A DNA stretch of 64,000 nt, taken from positions 186,001 to 250,000 of the forward strand of contig NZ_FQZL01000004.1 in assembly GCF_900142005.1 (NCBI RefSeq), in the 5' to 3' direction. The notes under the pieces were generated by a model, which was not told the origin of the DNA, made no database searches, and saw only the letters and a list, made by a program, of their open reading frames with translations. The stretch comes from Dethiosulfatibacter aminovorans DSM 17477. GTDB taxonomy: Bacteria; Bacillota; Clostridia; Tissierellales; Dethiosulfatibacteraceae. Made by a program: the position numbers and the translations under genes. Below are positions 19,591 to 28,305 of the stretch, piece by piece (the stretch's first letter is position 1; each line of letters opens with the position of its first letter).

Positions 19591-19998
19591 CTACAGCATA
19601 TTATTGTATTTCATTCCTACGGACTTTGGAGCGGTTTCCTCGAAGTTGAATTTCTTGTACAGATTCTTTGCTTCTCCCTTGGCAATAACTGTAAGGCAGC
19701 CGTCTTTTGGAGCGTTCTTTCGGTAGTAGTTCACAAGGGCCTCCATAATGACACCTTCAAATCCAAGTCCCTGATGCTGGGGAAGGACTGTTACATCCGT
19801 TATGTGGAAGGTGCATCCGTCTCCTATCATTCTTCCCATTCCTATGGTCTTGTCTTTGATGGTTATATGGACACCAAACCACGAATTGTCGATAGCCAGT
19901 TTTGCAGAAGCACGGGTCTTTTCTCCCAGTGTATGCTTTCTGATATTCAGATAGTCTTCAATACTAGGCATTTTTTTGACCACTTCGAATTTTTTCAT
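19591..19998 (-). CDS. GNAT family N-acetyltransferase
   Basis: A 135-residue single-domain GNAT enzyme. The acetyl-CoA pyrophosphate-binding motif A is VTVLPQHQGLGFEGVIMEAL (Q-x-x-G-x-G with the final Ala/Gly position as Phe-Glu-Gly), and the late NLYKKFNFEETAPKSVGMKY is the usual motif B end. Substrate is unknown. GGAGG lies just before the ATG on the minus strand. It is the only minus-strand gene in this neighbourhood and its 3' end abuts the plus-strand terminator at 19538. Confidence 0.88.
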   Translation of the reverse strand: MKKFEVVKKMPSIEDYLNIRKHTLGEKTRASAKLAIDNSWFGVHITIKDKTIGMGRMIGDGCTFHITDVTVLPQHQGLGFEGVIMEALVNYYRKNAPKDGCLTVIAKGEAKNLYKKFNFEETAPKSVGMKYNNML

Positions 19999-20306
19999 AA
20001 GATCCTCCGATAGTTATATATTTATATTGAGTTATTCCTAATAAGAAAAAGATTGATCCGGCAATGTCCGGCTCCTTTGTACAAGGTTTATTATAACACA
20101 GACACTGGTGGTAATCAGCAGTATTGTGATAAATATTCATATTATTGTTGATATTTTTGTTTGATGATTTATAGCACATGATGAATAAATATTATATATT
20201 TCATGAAAAGATATGGAAAAAACACGAAAGATAAAGGTCTGTAATGCTTCTATAAATTTTAATGTTCGTGTATTAAAATGAATACAATATACATGAAGAA
20301 AAGCCC

Positions 20307-20334
20307 TTGCGTTAATAAAACTTTGTGATATAAT
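20307..20334 (+). promoter_or_regulatory. Promoter-like sequence ahead of the repeat array
   Basis: TTGCGT at 20307-20312 and TATAAT at 20329-20334 with 16-base spacing. A perfect hairpin CCTGTC-AAACCAA-GACAGG (20357-20375) would be near the 5' end of a transcript starting at about 20341. The stretch 19999-20300 before it holds the GNAT upstream region and what may be one more decayed repeat unit from about 20201. Confidence 0.5.
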
Positions 20335-20391
20335 CGTAGATACAACAAACACCAAACCTGTCAAACCAAGACAGGCAAAAGGATTCATAAG

Positions 20392-21460
20392 TCGGAAAGA
20401 TTGAAATGTTTTAACGGATTCATTCACGGAATCAAAAAAACAAATCAAGTACAATTTGGTTAACAATTTGCAAAACAGGATTAGAAACCCTAAAAAAGCA
20501 AACAATAATCAAAAAAGAAAAATTTGTTGAATTGAATAAAAATGAATGAAAAAGTTAGAATAAAAGAGTAAATCAAGTATGAAATCAGAAAGATTGAAAA
20601 ATTTCAACAAATTCAATCGATGAAAAATCAAGAAAAGCAAATCCAGTAAAATTGGGAAAATTGTGAAGCAGGGGCAAAGACTCCTGATAAGCAAAAGACT
20701 ACCAAAAAGAAAAATTTGTAATATTGATCAAACATGATTGAAAAAATTGAAAAAAGAAAATCTATTATGAAATCAGAAAGATTGAAATTATTCAACAAAT
20801 TCAATCAATGTAAATCAAGAAAAGCAAATCCAGTAAGATTGGGAAAATTGTGAAGCAGAGGCAAAGACTTCTGATAAACAAAAGACTACCAAAAAGAAAA
20901 ATCTGCAATATTGATTAAACATAATTGAAGAAATTGAAAAGTAGATCAAGTAAGACATCAGAAAGATTGAAAAATTAACAAATTCAGTCGATGAAAAATC
21001 AAGGAAAAGCAAATTTAGTAAGATTGGGAAAATTGTGAAGCAGGGGCAAAGACTCTTGATAAACAAAAGAGTACCAAAAAGAAAAATCTGCAATATTGAT
21101 TAAAAAGAGATTGAAAAAGTTAAAAAAGTAAATCAAGTAAGACATCAGAAAGATAGAAATGTTTAAATGAAATCAATTGATCAAAAACCAGGAATTCAAA
21201 TCCGGTAAAATTTGGAAAAATTGCAAAAAAGGATTAAAGCCCCTGAATTGCAAATAATAACCAATAATAAAGGTTTGAAAGAATGATTTGAAAAATAATC
21301 GATGGAAATAAACAAAAGTAAATCAAGTAAGATGAATGAAAAAAATTGCCCATTGGAAAAAACAGACTAGTGAATGTTGAGTAACATAGATGAAAATATG
21401 TTGCGATAATTCTGCCTAGGGGCAAAACCCGAAAGGAGCAACATGAAAGCAGAAATATAG
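20392..21460 (+). repeat. Array of ~188-bp degenerate tandem repeats, probable noncoding RNA
   Basis: Six units begin at a shared anchor (TCAGAAAGATTGAAA or variants) at 20392, 20585, 20773, 20958, 21145 and about 21333, spacing 193, 188, 185, 187, 188. Units 2-4 are about 80 percent alike by eye; the outer ones are more decayed. Each of units 2-4 has a hairpin (CAGGGG-CAAAGA-CTCCTG at 20669-20686; CAGAGG-CAAAGA-CTTCTG at 20856-20873; CAGGGG-CAAAGA-CTCTTG at 21041-21058) in which one G-C pair becomes A-T on both arms. All frames are broken by stops and unit length is not a multiple of three, so it is not protein-coding. The plus strand is A-rich. A promoter-like site precedes and terminators follow, so a ~1.15 kb RNA is plausible. 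No known family recognised. Confidence 0.65.
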
Positions 21461-21506
21461 AAACCAGTTCTCATAGACAATTCTAAGAGAGCTGGTTTTG
21501 TTTTTT
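21461..21506 (+). terminator. Terminator at the end of the repeat array
   Basis: AAACCAGTTCTC / GAGAGCTGGTTT (12 bp, one G-T) with a 14-base loop, then TTGTTTTTT. Near copy of the terminator at 19538. Confidence 0.9.
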
Positions 21507-21529
21507 GGAGTTTTTGATATTGGTGAAGG

Positions 21530-21554
21530 GCTGCCTTATAAGGCGGCTTTTTTT
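21530..21554 (+). terminator. Second terminator, downstream of the repeat array
   Basis: GCTGCC-TTATAA-GGCGGC followed by seven T; a strong tandem back-up that insulates the aco promoter region. Confidence 0.9.
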
Positions 21555-21577
21555 GTTACCTGGAAACTGGTCCCAAT

Positions 21578-21627
21578 AATGGGAATAGTGTCAGGAATGG
21601 GAAAATTCAGTGTTAAAAATGGGAATA
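21578..21627 (+). promoter_or_regulatory. Three AATGGGAAWA direct repeats, candidate AcoR enhancer
   Basis: AATGGGAATA at 21578-21587, AATGGGAAAA at 21596-21605 and AATGGGAATA at 21618-21627, spaced 18 and 22 bases, 100-150 bases upstream of the sigma-54 promoter. The first is also the right half of TCCCA-ATAA-TGGGA. Position fits an upstream activator site. Confidence 0.5.
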
Positions 21628-21723
21628 TTAAGGGGCCAGGAAGGTGTTTTTTATATATAAATAAATTTAAAATACAGTCATATTAAGGGTTTAAGGGCAT
21701 TGTCACCTCTTGCTGGAAAACGT

Positions 21724-21739
21724 TGGCATGGTAATTGCT
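21724..21739 (+). promoter_or_regulatory. Sigma-54 promoter of the acetoin dehydrogenase operon
   Basis: TTGGCATGGTAATTGCTT with GG at 21725-21726 and GC at 21737-21738, exactly 10 bases apart. The transcript would start near 21750, giving a ~145-base leader. Confidence 0.9.
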
Positions 21740-21894
21740 TCATATAGAGGCAAGAAGGAACAAACAAAGATCTACTCTATGCATCAATATTGTTTGGGAG
21801 GTGGTACTGATACTCAAGACAGTTGCATGAGTTGACGTTGGTTCGAAAAGAAATTTTGATGCAAATTACTCAATAAAAAGTTGGAGGAAAAAGA

Positions 21895-22881
21895 ATGAAT
21901 TTATCAAACGATAAGATTGTAGACATGTACAAGACCATGATGAAAATCCGAAAATTTGAAAACCAGGCAATGGATCTTTTTGCAAATGGAAGCATACCTG
22001 GTTTTGTTCACCTGTATTTAGGTGAAGAGGCTGTGGCAACAGGAGTATGTGCTAATTTGAACGACAAGGATTATATAACAAGTACCCATCGTGGACATGG
22101 GCATATTGTTGCAAAGGGCGGAGACTTGAACCTTATGATGGCGGAGCTTTACGGCAAGGAAACCGGCTACTGCAAGGGCAAGGGAGGATCCATGCACATA
22201 GCCGATGCGGAAAAAGGAATACTTGGAGCAAATGGAATAGTTGGAGCAGGCCACAATATCGCAGTAGGTGCAGGACTCAGCATATCATATCGTGAAACTG
22301 ACCAGGTATGTGTCTGCTTCTTTGGCGATGCGTCTACAAATCAGGGAACTTTTCATGAGTCCATGAATCTTGCAAGCATATGGAAACTGCCTGTGGTATT
22401 CGTTTGTGAGAACAACTTGTATGGAATATCAATGAACCAGAGCAGACACCAGGCAATCAAGGACGTTTCAGACAGGGCTGTTGCCTACAATATGCCCGGC
22501 GTTACAGTTGACGGAAACGATGTGTTTGCTGTTCACGAAGCTGCAGAGGAAGCCATCAAGAGAGCGAGGCTGGGACAAGGGCCTACATTGATCGAGTGCA
22601 AGACATACCGTCACAGAGGCCACTTTGAAGGTGATCCGGGAGCATACAAGCCGGAGGAGGAAGTCAAGGAATGGATGGCAAAGGATCCCGTTCCAAGGTT
22701 TGAATCCTTCCTCATTGACAACAAGATATTGACCAAGAAGGAATTGAAGGAATTGAACGAGGATTTGGACAAGGAAATGGCTGCAGCAATAGAATTTGCA
22801 GAGAACAGTGATTATGCGTCTGTGGAATCGGTAGTTGAAGATATATTTACAGATATAATTGAGGAGGTTAGGGCAAGATGA
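21895..22881 (+). CDS. acoA: Acetoin dehydrogenase E1 component, alpha subunit (TPP-dependent)
   Basis: A 328-residue thiamine-diphosphate E1 alpha subunit. It carries the TPP/Mg motif FFGDASTNQGTFHESMNLA...ENN and the family loops GKGGSMHIAD and YRHRGHFEGDP. With AcoB it cleaves acetoin oxidatively, passing the acetyl group to the lipoyl arm of E2. Choice of acetoin over pyruvate rests on the operon: sigma-54 promoter, an AcoR-type activator at its end and E1 length typical of AcoA. A branched-chain or pyruvate E1 remains possible. GGAGG precedes the ATG; ATGA overlap with acoB. Confidence 0.85.
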   Translation: MNLSNDKIVDMYKTMMKIRKFENQAMDLFANGSIPGFVHLYLGEEAVATGVCANLNDKDYITSTHRGHGHIVAKGGDLNLMMAELYGKETGYCKGKGGSMHIADAEKGILGANGIVGAGHNIAVGAGLSISYRETDQVCVCFFGDASTNQGTFHESMNLASIWKLPVVFVCENNLYGISMNQSRHQAIKDVSDRAVAYNMPGVTVDGNDVFAVHEAAEEAIKRARLGQGPTLIECKTYRHRGHFEGDPGAYKPEEEVKEWMAKDPVPRFESFLIDNKILTKKELKELNEDLDKEMAAAIEFAENSDYASVESVVEDIFTDIIEEVRAR

Positions 22882-23849
22882 GGAAAATGACTTATTCTGA
22901 AGCAATTCGAGAAGGTATGAGGATAAAAATGAAGGAAGACCCAAATGTTCTAATCTTTGGAGAGGATGTTGGAGCTTTTGGAGGATGCTTCGGTGTTACT
23001 GCCGGCCTTCATGAAGAATTCGGCGACAAGAGAGTCAAGGATACCCCCATTTCCGAGGGTGTAATAGTAGGTGCGGCAGTAGGTGCTGCTGCAACGGGAC
23101 TCAAGCCAGTAGCAGAGCTCATGTTCATAGACTTCCTAACAGTTGGAATGGACCAGCTTGTTAACCAGGCTGCAAAGATGAGATACATGTTCGGTGGAAA
23201 GATTACATTGCCGATGGTTGTAAGACTTCCTGCCGGTGCTGGAGTTCAGGCTGCTGCCCAGCATTCACAGTCCCTGGAGGCATGGCTTACCCATGTACCT
23301 GGATTGAAGGTGGTATACCCGTCGACTCCTCAGGATGCATTGGGACTGATGTTGAGTGCAATAGAGGACGATAATCCGGTAATGTTTGTGGAGCACAAGC
23401 TTCTTTATGCATTCGAGGGTGAAGTTGAAGATGATGTTAAGCCTATCCCTCTAGGCCTTGCCGATGTGAAAAGGGAAGGATCTGATTTGACAATCGTAGC
23501 AACCGGAAAAATGGTCCATGATGCTCTTGAAGCTGCTGCACAGCTTTCTAATGAAGGAATAGAAGCGGAAGTAATAGATCCAAGGTCACTGTATCCCTTT
23601 GACAAGGAAACCATATCTGAATCCGTTATGAAAACCAACAAGGTTTTGGTAGTAACAGAGGAAAATAGAAGAGGCGGATTCGGTGGAGAGATTTCCGCCA
23701 TGATTTCCGAGGAAATGTTTGATTATCTGGATGCACCTATAACAAGGATAGGGGCATTGAATACACCCATACCTTTCACTCCGACCCTGGAAAGTTATGT
23801 AATACCAAACTCAACAGATATTGTAAGTGCTGCAAAGAAAATGTTTTAA
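22878..23849 (+). CDS. acoB: Acetoin dehydrogenase E1 component, beta subunit
   Basis: A 323-residue transketolase-fold beta subunit. Visible family motifs are LIFGEDVGAFGGCFGVTAGL, the Glu-bearing DTPISEGVIVGAAVGAAATG that activates TPP, and HSQSLEAWLTHVPGLKVVYP. The C-terminal transketolase domain contains VVTEENRRGGFGGEISAMI. It shares four bases with acoA (ATGA), which fits a 1:1 heterotetramer. Typical length, no oddities. Confidence 0.88.
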   Translation: MRKMTYSEAIREGMRIKMKEDPNVLIFGEDVGAFGGCFGVTAGLHEEFGDKRVKDTPISEGVIVGAAVGAAATGLKPVAELMFIDFLTVGMDQLVNQAAKMRYMFGGKITLPMVVRLPAGAGVQAAAQHSQSLEAWLTHVPGLKVVYPSTPQDALGLMLSAIEDDNPVMFVEHKLLYAFEGEVEDDVKPIPLGLADVKREGSDLTIVATGKMVHDALEAAAQLSNEGIEAEVIDPRSLYPFDKETISESVMKTNKVLVVTEENRRGGFGGEISAMISEEMFDYLDAPITRIGALNTPIPFTPTLESYVIPNSTDIVSAAKKMF

Positions 23850-23862
23850 ATAAAAAATCATG

Positions 23863-23892
23863 GAGATGGCATTGATATATCTTTGCCGTCTC
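23863..23892 (+). other. Hairpin between acoB and acoC
   Basis: GAGATGGCA / TGCCGTCTC (9 bp, one G-T) with a 12-base loop and only a short T tail, in the one long gap (73 bases) inside the operon. More likely an mRNA processing or stability element than a full terminator. Confidence 0.5.
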
Positions 23893-23922
23893 TTTATAGA
23901 AGGAGATTAAGGAGGAAGTTAA

Positions 23923-25218
23923 ATGGCTGATATAATCGTTATGCCCAAGCTTGGCCTGACAATGAAGGAAGGAAAGATTGGCAAATGGCTTAAAAATGAA
24001 GGAGATTTTATAAATAAAGGCGATGCCTTGCTTGAAGTCACTACGGATAAACTTGCAAATGAAATAGAATCCAATTATTCCGGTTATGTGAGAAAGATAG
24101 TGGCGCAGGAAGGAGACTCGGTGGCATGTCTGCTGCCCATAGCCGTAATAGGAGACCAGGACGAGGATATCTCATCGGTACTGGGAGATGAAGTTGCTGA
24201 AAAACCCCTTGAAGAAAAGAAAGTGATCGTATTGGAGAAGAAAGCCGGCGAGCCTGTAAAGGCAGGGGGAAGAATCAAGGCATCCCCTGCTGCAAGAAAA
24301 AGAGCCAAGGAGCTCGGTGTCAGCCTGGAGGATGTTGCTGGAGGGGGACATCAGGGCAGGATAGGTGTTGAAGATGTTGAAAAGTACCTTGAGAACAGGG
24401 ACAAGGTCAAGGCCAGTCCAACTGCTAAGAAACTGGCATCCAGCTTGAATGTCGACATTGGAGATATTGACAAGGATGGAAGGATCATGAAGCAGGATGT
24501 AGTGGACTACAGTACGGCCCAGGGCCTAGCAGCAAGGGCAAATCCTCAGGAAGAGAGGGCGCCGATGAGTCAGATGAGGAAGGTAATAGCGGAAAGGATG
24601 TCACAGAGCTGGGATGTTTCTCCTGCTGTTACCTATGATATGAAGGTTGAAATGACCGAACTCCTGAAGTTGAAAAACCGCCTGAAGGAAACCCAGAAGC
24701 TTACCATTACCGATTTGCTGGTTAAGATATCATCCAGCGTATTGCTTGAATTCCCTCTGGTAAATTCAACCATAGACGGTGATGAAATAATTACAAGAAA
24801 TTATGCCAACATAGGGGTGGCGGTAGCCATAGATGAGGGACTTGTTGTTCCCGTAGTGAAGTATGCGAACGTCAAGGGACTGAAGGAGATATCGGCTGAA
24901 GTAAGGAAGCTTGCGTCAAAAGCAAAGAGCAACAACCTGTCTTCTGACGACATGCAGGGAGGCACCTTTACAGTCACCAACCTGGGCATGTTTGGAATGA
25001 ATGCATTCTCGCCCATAATCAACCAGCCTGAAGTGGCAATTCTCGGCGTAAATGCCATAGAAGATGTTCTTTTCATGGAAAATGGACAAGTGAAGTCAAA
25101 GCCCCTTATGACCCTGTCTCTTACTGCGGACCACAGGGCCGTGGATGGAGCGGTGGCTGCCAACTTCCTGAAAAGATTCAAGACATATATCGAATGTCCT
25201 GAAATATTGATGCTGTAA
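23923..25218 (+). CDS. acoC: Acetoin dehydrogenase E2 (dihydrolipoamide acetyltransferase)
   Basis: A 431-residue E2. Residues 1-78 are a lipoyl domain with the modified Lys in EVTTDKLANE. Then come two, not one, peripheral-subunit-binding-like segments: ASPAARKRAKELGVSLEDV (about 124-160) and ASPTAKKLASSLNVDIGDI (about 164-198), each followed by GRI and a D-V-x-x-Y ending. The catalytic acetyltransferase domain fills 205-431, ending with LTADHRAVDGAVAANFLKRF, which holds the HxxxDG active site. The lipoyl Lys should be supplied by LipB/LipA encoded downstream. AAGGAGG precedes the start. Confidence 0.9.
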   Translation: MADIIVMPKLGLTMKEGKIGKWLKNEGDFINKGDALLEVTTDKLANEIESNYSGYVRKIVAQEGDSVACLLPIAVIGDQDEDISSVLGDEVAEKPLEEKKVIVLEKKAGEPVKAGGRIKASPAARKRAKELGVSLEDVAGGGHQGRIGVEDVEKYLENRDKVKASPTAKKLASSLNVDIGDIDKDGRIMKQDVVDYSTAQGLAARANPQEERAPMSQMRKVIAERMSQSWDVSPAVTYDMKVEMTELLKLKNRLKETQKLTITDLLVKISSSVLLEFPLVNSTIDGDEIITRNYANIGVAVAIDEGLVVPVVKYANVKGLKEISAEVRKLASKAKSNNLSSDDMQGGTFTVTNLGMFGMNAFSPIINQPEVAILGVNAIEDVLFMENGQVKSKPLMTLSLTADHRAVDGAVAANFLKRFKTYIECPEILML

Positions 25219-25231
25219 AAGGAGGAAGCTT

Positions 25232-26611
25232 ATGCATATTGTAGTAATCGGTGGCGGACCGGGTGGTTACGTCAGCGCAATAAGAGCTTCTCAACTGGGA
25301 GCCAAGGTGACTATTGTAGAAAAGAAACATTTTGGAGGAACATGTCTCAATGTCGGCTGCATACCTACAAAGGTCCTTCTTCATACATCTGAACTTTACA
25401 GAACCATGCTTCACGAGTCTTCCGAACTTGGAATAGATATTGGTCAAGTATCCCTTAACTGGCCAAATCTTCAGAAAAGGAAGGATGCCATAGTAAGTCA
25501 GCTGGTGGGAGGAGTGGAAGTCCTTCTTAATTCCAACGGCGTTTCAGTTATAAACGGCGAAGCATCATTTACGGGAAAAAACCAGATCTGTGTCAGGGAT
25601 GAAAGCCATAATGAAACAATAGTCGACTTTGACAAGGCAATAATCGCTTCAGGATCTGAAAGCATCATACTCCCAATAAAGGGAGTGGACAATGACGGAG
25701 TTATAACAAGCACCGAGGCACTGTCACTGGAGGAAATACCGGAAAGCATGTGCATCATAGGAGGAGGAGTAATAGGCTGTGAGTTTGCAAGCCTTTATTC
25801 TTCAATGGGATGCGACGTCACAATTGTGGAGATGCTTCCTGAACTGATTTCAGTAATGGACAAGGAGATCGTAGGCATACTCAAGGAGGAGCTGTTGAAG
25901 AATGGCGTGGGCATCCTTACAAGCACCAGGGTCAATTCCATAGGAAGGGAGGGCGACGGTCTTCTTGTTGAAACGGACAAGGATGCATTCAAGGTTGACA
26001 AGGTCCTTCTTGCAACTGGAAGAAGGCCAAAGACGGACGGACTTAACCTTGAAGCCATCGGAGTGAAGACGGAAAGAGGAGCCATAGTAGTGAATCCCTT
26101 GACAATGCAGACAAACATAGGCAGCATTTATGCAATAGGAGACTGCAACGGAGGCATCCTCCTTGCTCATGTTGCATCGGCTGAAGGAACAGTGGCTGCG
26201 GAGCACGCCATGAACAAGAAATCCAAGATGGATATGAGAACAACACCTTCAGCCGTTTATACAAGACCTGAAATTGCTTCAGTAGGCATGACGGAAGAGG
26301 AAGCAGTCAAGACGGGATACGGTATAAAGGTGGGCCGCTTTCCCCTATATGCAAACGGCAAGTCCCTCATAATGGGAGAAGGTGGAGGCCTGGTCAAGTT
26401 TGTTGTTGATGAATCAACAGATGAGATACTTGGAATCCACATGGCGGGACCAAGGGCAACGGACCTTATCTCCGAAGGGTGTATGGCCCTTCGTCTCGAG
26501 GCTACAGTAGAGGAAGTAATAAGCACAATACATGCCCATCCTACAGTCAGCGAAGCTTTTCATGAAGCTGCCCATGCCGTCCATTCTTCGGCTATACACT
26601 TGCCGAAATAA
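25232..26611 (+). CDS. lpdA: Dihydrolipoyl dehydrogenase (E3)
   Basis: A 459-residue FAD flavoprotein that reoxidises the E2 lipoyl arm with NAD. N-terminal GGGPGGYVSAIRASQLG is the FAD Rossmann motif, GGTCLNVGCIPTK holds the redox disulfide, GGGVIGCEFASLYSSMG the NAD motif, and HAHPTVSEAFHEAAHAVH the active-site His-Glu pair. Unlike some clostridial E3 proteins there is no fused lipoyl domain. Thirteen bases after acoC. Confidence 0.93.
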   Translation: MHIVVIGGGPGGYVSAIRASQLGAKVTIVEKKHFGGTCLNVGCIPTKVLLHTSELYRTMLHESSELGIDIGQVSLNWPNLQKRKDAIVSQLVGGVEVLLNSNGVSVINGEASFTGKNQICVRDESHNETIVDFDKAIIASGSESIILPIKGVDNDGVITSTEALSLEEIPESMCIIGGGVIGCEFASLYSSMGCDVTIVEMLPELISVMDKEIVGILKEELLKNGVGILTSTRVNSIGREGDGLLVETDKDAFKVDKVLLATGRRPKTDGLNLEAIGVKTERGAIVVNPLTMQTNIGSIYAIGDCNGGILLAHVASAEGTVAAEHAMNKKSKMDMRTTPSAVYTRPEIASVGMTEEEAVKTGYGIKVGRFPLYANGKSLIMGEGGGLVKFVVDESTDEILGIHMAGPRATDLISEGCMALRLEATVEEVISTIHAHPTVSEAFHEAAHAVHSSAIHLPK

Positions 26612-26645
26612 ATCACTTACGCCAAAGTTTAAAGGAAGTATTGAA

Positions 26646-27353
26646 ATGAAATTGAATGTATTGAGATTCAAAAAAATCGAATATGAAAAGGGATTTGATA
26701 TACAGCTAAGGGTAATGGACATGAGAAAGAAAAACCTCATCGACGATACCATAATCCTTCTTCAGCATCCCCATGTACTGACCATGGGTCTTGACTGCGG
26801 TGAAGGAAAGGACAGCAATCTTCTTGCAACAAGGGAGTTACTTGAGGAAAAGGGAGTGAGCCTTGTAAGGACAAACAGGGGAGGAAACATAACATACCAT
26901 GGTCCCGGGCAGATTGTGGGCTATCCCATAATAGATCTTAACAATCACGACAAGGATATTAGACAATACGTATACAATCTTGAGGAGTTCTTCATCAGGA
27001 TGCTTAGGGAAGAATATCAGATATGTGCAGGCAGGGACAAGAAACACAGGGGCGTCTGGGTGGAAAATGACAAGATAACTGCACTGGGATGTTCCGTGAA
27101 GAAATGGGTGACCATGCACGGCTTTGCATTCAATGTCAATACGGACATGGACTATTTCAAGCTGATAAATCCATGCGGAATAACTGACAAGGGAGTGGTA
27201 TCCCTTGAAGAGCTGACAGGATTCAAGCAGGATGAGGAAGTTGCTGAATCACTGGTACTTGAATATTTTGCCGATATGTTCGGATACGATGAACTGGTAT
27301 ACTTTGGTGAAGGGATTGAAAATATGCTGGAGGTGTCGAGAAGTGGATATTAA
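26646..27353 (+). CDS. lipB: Lipoyl(octanoyl) transferase
   Basis: A 235-residue LipB that moves octanoyl from acyl carrier protein to E2/GcvH lysines. Key motifs: RTNRGGNITYHGPGQIVGYP, GCSVKKWVTMHGFAFNV with the catalytic Lys, and INPCGITDKGVVSLEEL with the catalytic Cys. The start at 26646 follows AAAGGAAG; the frame is open further upstream but inside lpdA. Overlaps lipA by 11 bases. Its place in the aco operon ties lipoylation to E2 production. Confidence 0.93.
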   Translation: MKLNVLRFKKIEYEKGFDIQLRVMDMRKKNLIDDTIILLQHPHVLTMGLDCGEGKDSNLLATRELLEEKGVSLVRTNRGGNITYHGPGQIVGYPIIDLNNHDKDIRQYVYNLEEFFIRMLREEYQICAGRDKKHRGVWVENDKITALGCSVKKWVTMHGFAFNVNTDMDYFKLINPCGITDKGVVSLEELTGFKQDEEVAESLVLEYFADMFGYDELVYFGEGIENMLEVSRSGY

Positions 27354-28203
27354 GAGACCTGAATGGCTGAAGACAAGGTATTCATATGACCCCAATGTGG
27401 TAAAGGTAATAAGGATACTGGACGACAATTCAATAAATACCGTATGCAGGGAAGCCAACTGTCCCAATGTCATAGACTGCTTTTCAAGAAAGACTGCAAC
27501 ATTCATGATTCTCGGCAGGAACTGTACGAGAAACTGCAGGTTCTGCAATGTCACAAGCTCAAGGCCTGAAGAAATAGACAAATATGAACCGGAAAAGATT
27601 GCCGATGCGGTGCTCAAGATGAAGCTTAAATACGTGGTCATAACATCTGTCACCAGGGACGACCTTGACGATGGAGGTGCCGGACATTTTGCAAGTGTTG
27701 TGAGGACCATAAAGGATCTGGGAAGGGATATAAAGGTGGAGTTATTAATACCGGATCTTAAGGGAGATGTCGATGCCCTCAAGGTAGTTCTGGACAGTAG
27801 ACCTGATGTATTGGGCCACAATGTGGAGACTGCAAAAAGGCTTTACAGGGAGGTAAGGTCTGAAGCTGAATATGAGAGATCCCTTGAAGTACTGAGCAAT
27901 GCCAAGAAGATAGACCAAAACATAACAACAAAGTCCGGCATGATGCTGGGTCTTGGGGAGACTGTTGACGAAGTTATAAGGGTCATGAAGGACCTAAGAA
28001 AACATGACTGCGACATAATGACTCTTGGACAATACCTTTCGCCTTCACCGGACCATTATCCCGTTAAGGAATATATAAGGCCTGAAGCATTTGGAGGATA
28101 TGAAGAGTACGGCAAAAGACTGGGTTTTAGCAATGTCTTTTCAGGTCCCCTTGTAAGGAGCTCCTTCCATGCGGATGAAGTTTTCTGTAAAGGAAGCCAT
28201 TGA
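27343..28203 (+). CDS. lipA: Lipoyl synthase (radical SAM)
   Basis: A 286-residue radical SAM enzyme that inserts two sulfurs into protein-bound octanoate. The auxiliary cluster motif (C-x4-C-x5-C, CREANCPNVIDC) precedes the radical SAM motif CTRNCRFC; LGETVDEV and the C-terminal RSSFHADE (with the auxiliary-cluster Ser) complete the family set. GTG at 27343 is chosen: GGAGG lies at 27329-27333 and the protein then begins MDIKRPEWLK, as LipA proteins do; the frame is open upstream inside lipB. Confidence 0.95.
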   Translation: MDIKRPEWLKTRYSYDPNVVKVIRILDDNSINTVCREANCPNVIDCFSRKTATFMILGRNCTRNCRFCNVTSSRPEEIDKYEPEKIADAVLKMKLKYVVITSVTRDDLDDGGAGHFASVVRTIKDLGRDIKVELLIPDLKGDVDALKVVLDSRPDVLGHNVETAKRLYREVRSEAEYERSLEVLSNAKKIDQNITTKSGMMLGLGETVDEVIRVMKDLRKHDCDIMTLGQYLSPSPDHYPVKEYIRPEAFGGYEEYGKRLGFSNVFSGPLVRSSFHADEVFCKGSH

Positions 28204-28305
28204 TTATGGTACTGCTTGTTATACTTGTTTATTCGACTGTCAGGTTATATACTTGTTAATATAAGATTTACAGTATTCGGATATTCAAGGGGAGGAGATG
28301 TACAG

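Noticed and set aside
19588-20013. Plus-strand 141-codon frame over the GNAT gene
   Set aside because: The minus strand encodes a clear GNAT motif with GGAGG before its ATG; the plus frame has neither.
20660-20700. Known riboswitch (preQ1-I or c-di-GMP-I) in the repeat units
   Set aside because: GGGGCAAAG and the A-rich tail look similar in pieces, but the pseudoknot pairs of preQ1-I and the second helix of c-di-GMP-I are missing.
20509-21093. Minus-strand hydrophobic frames in the repeat array
   Set aside because: They come from the T-rich strand of A-rich repeats, are short, differ in frame between units and have no binding sites.
20392-21460. CRISPR array
   Set aside because: Units are ~188 bp with divergence throughout; there are no 25-37 bp identical repeats with unique spacers and no cas genes.
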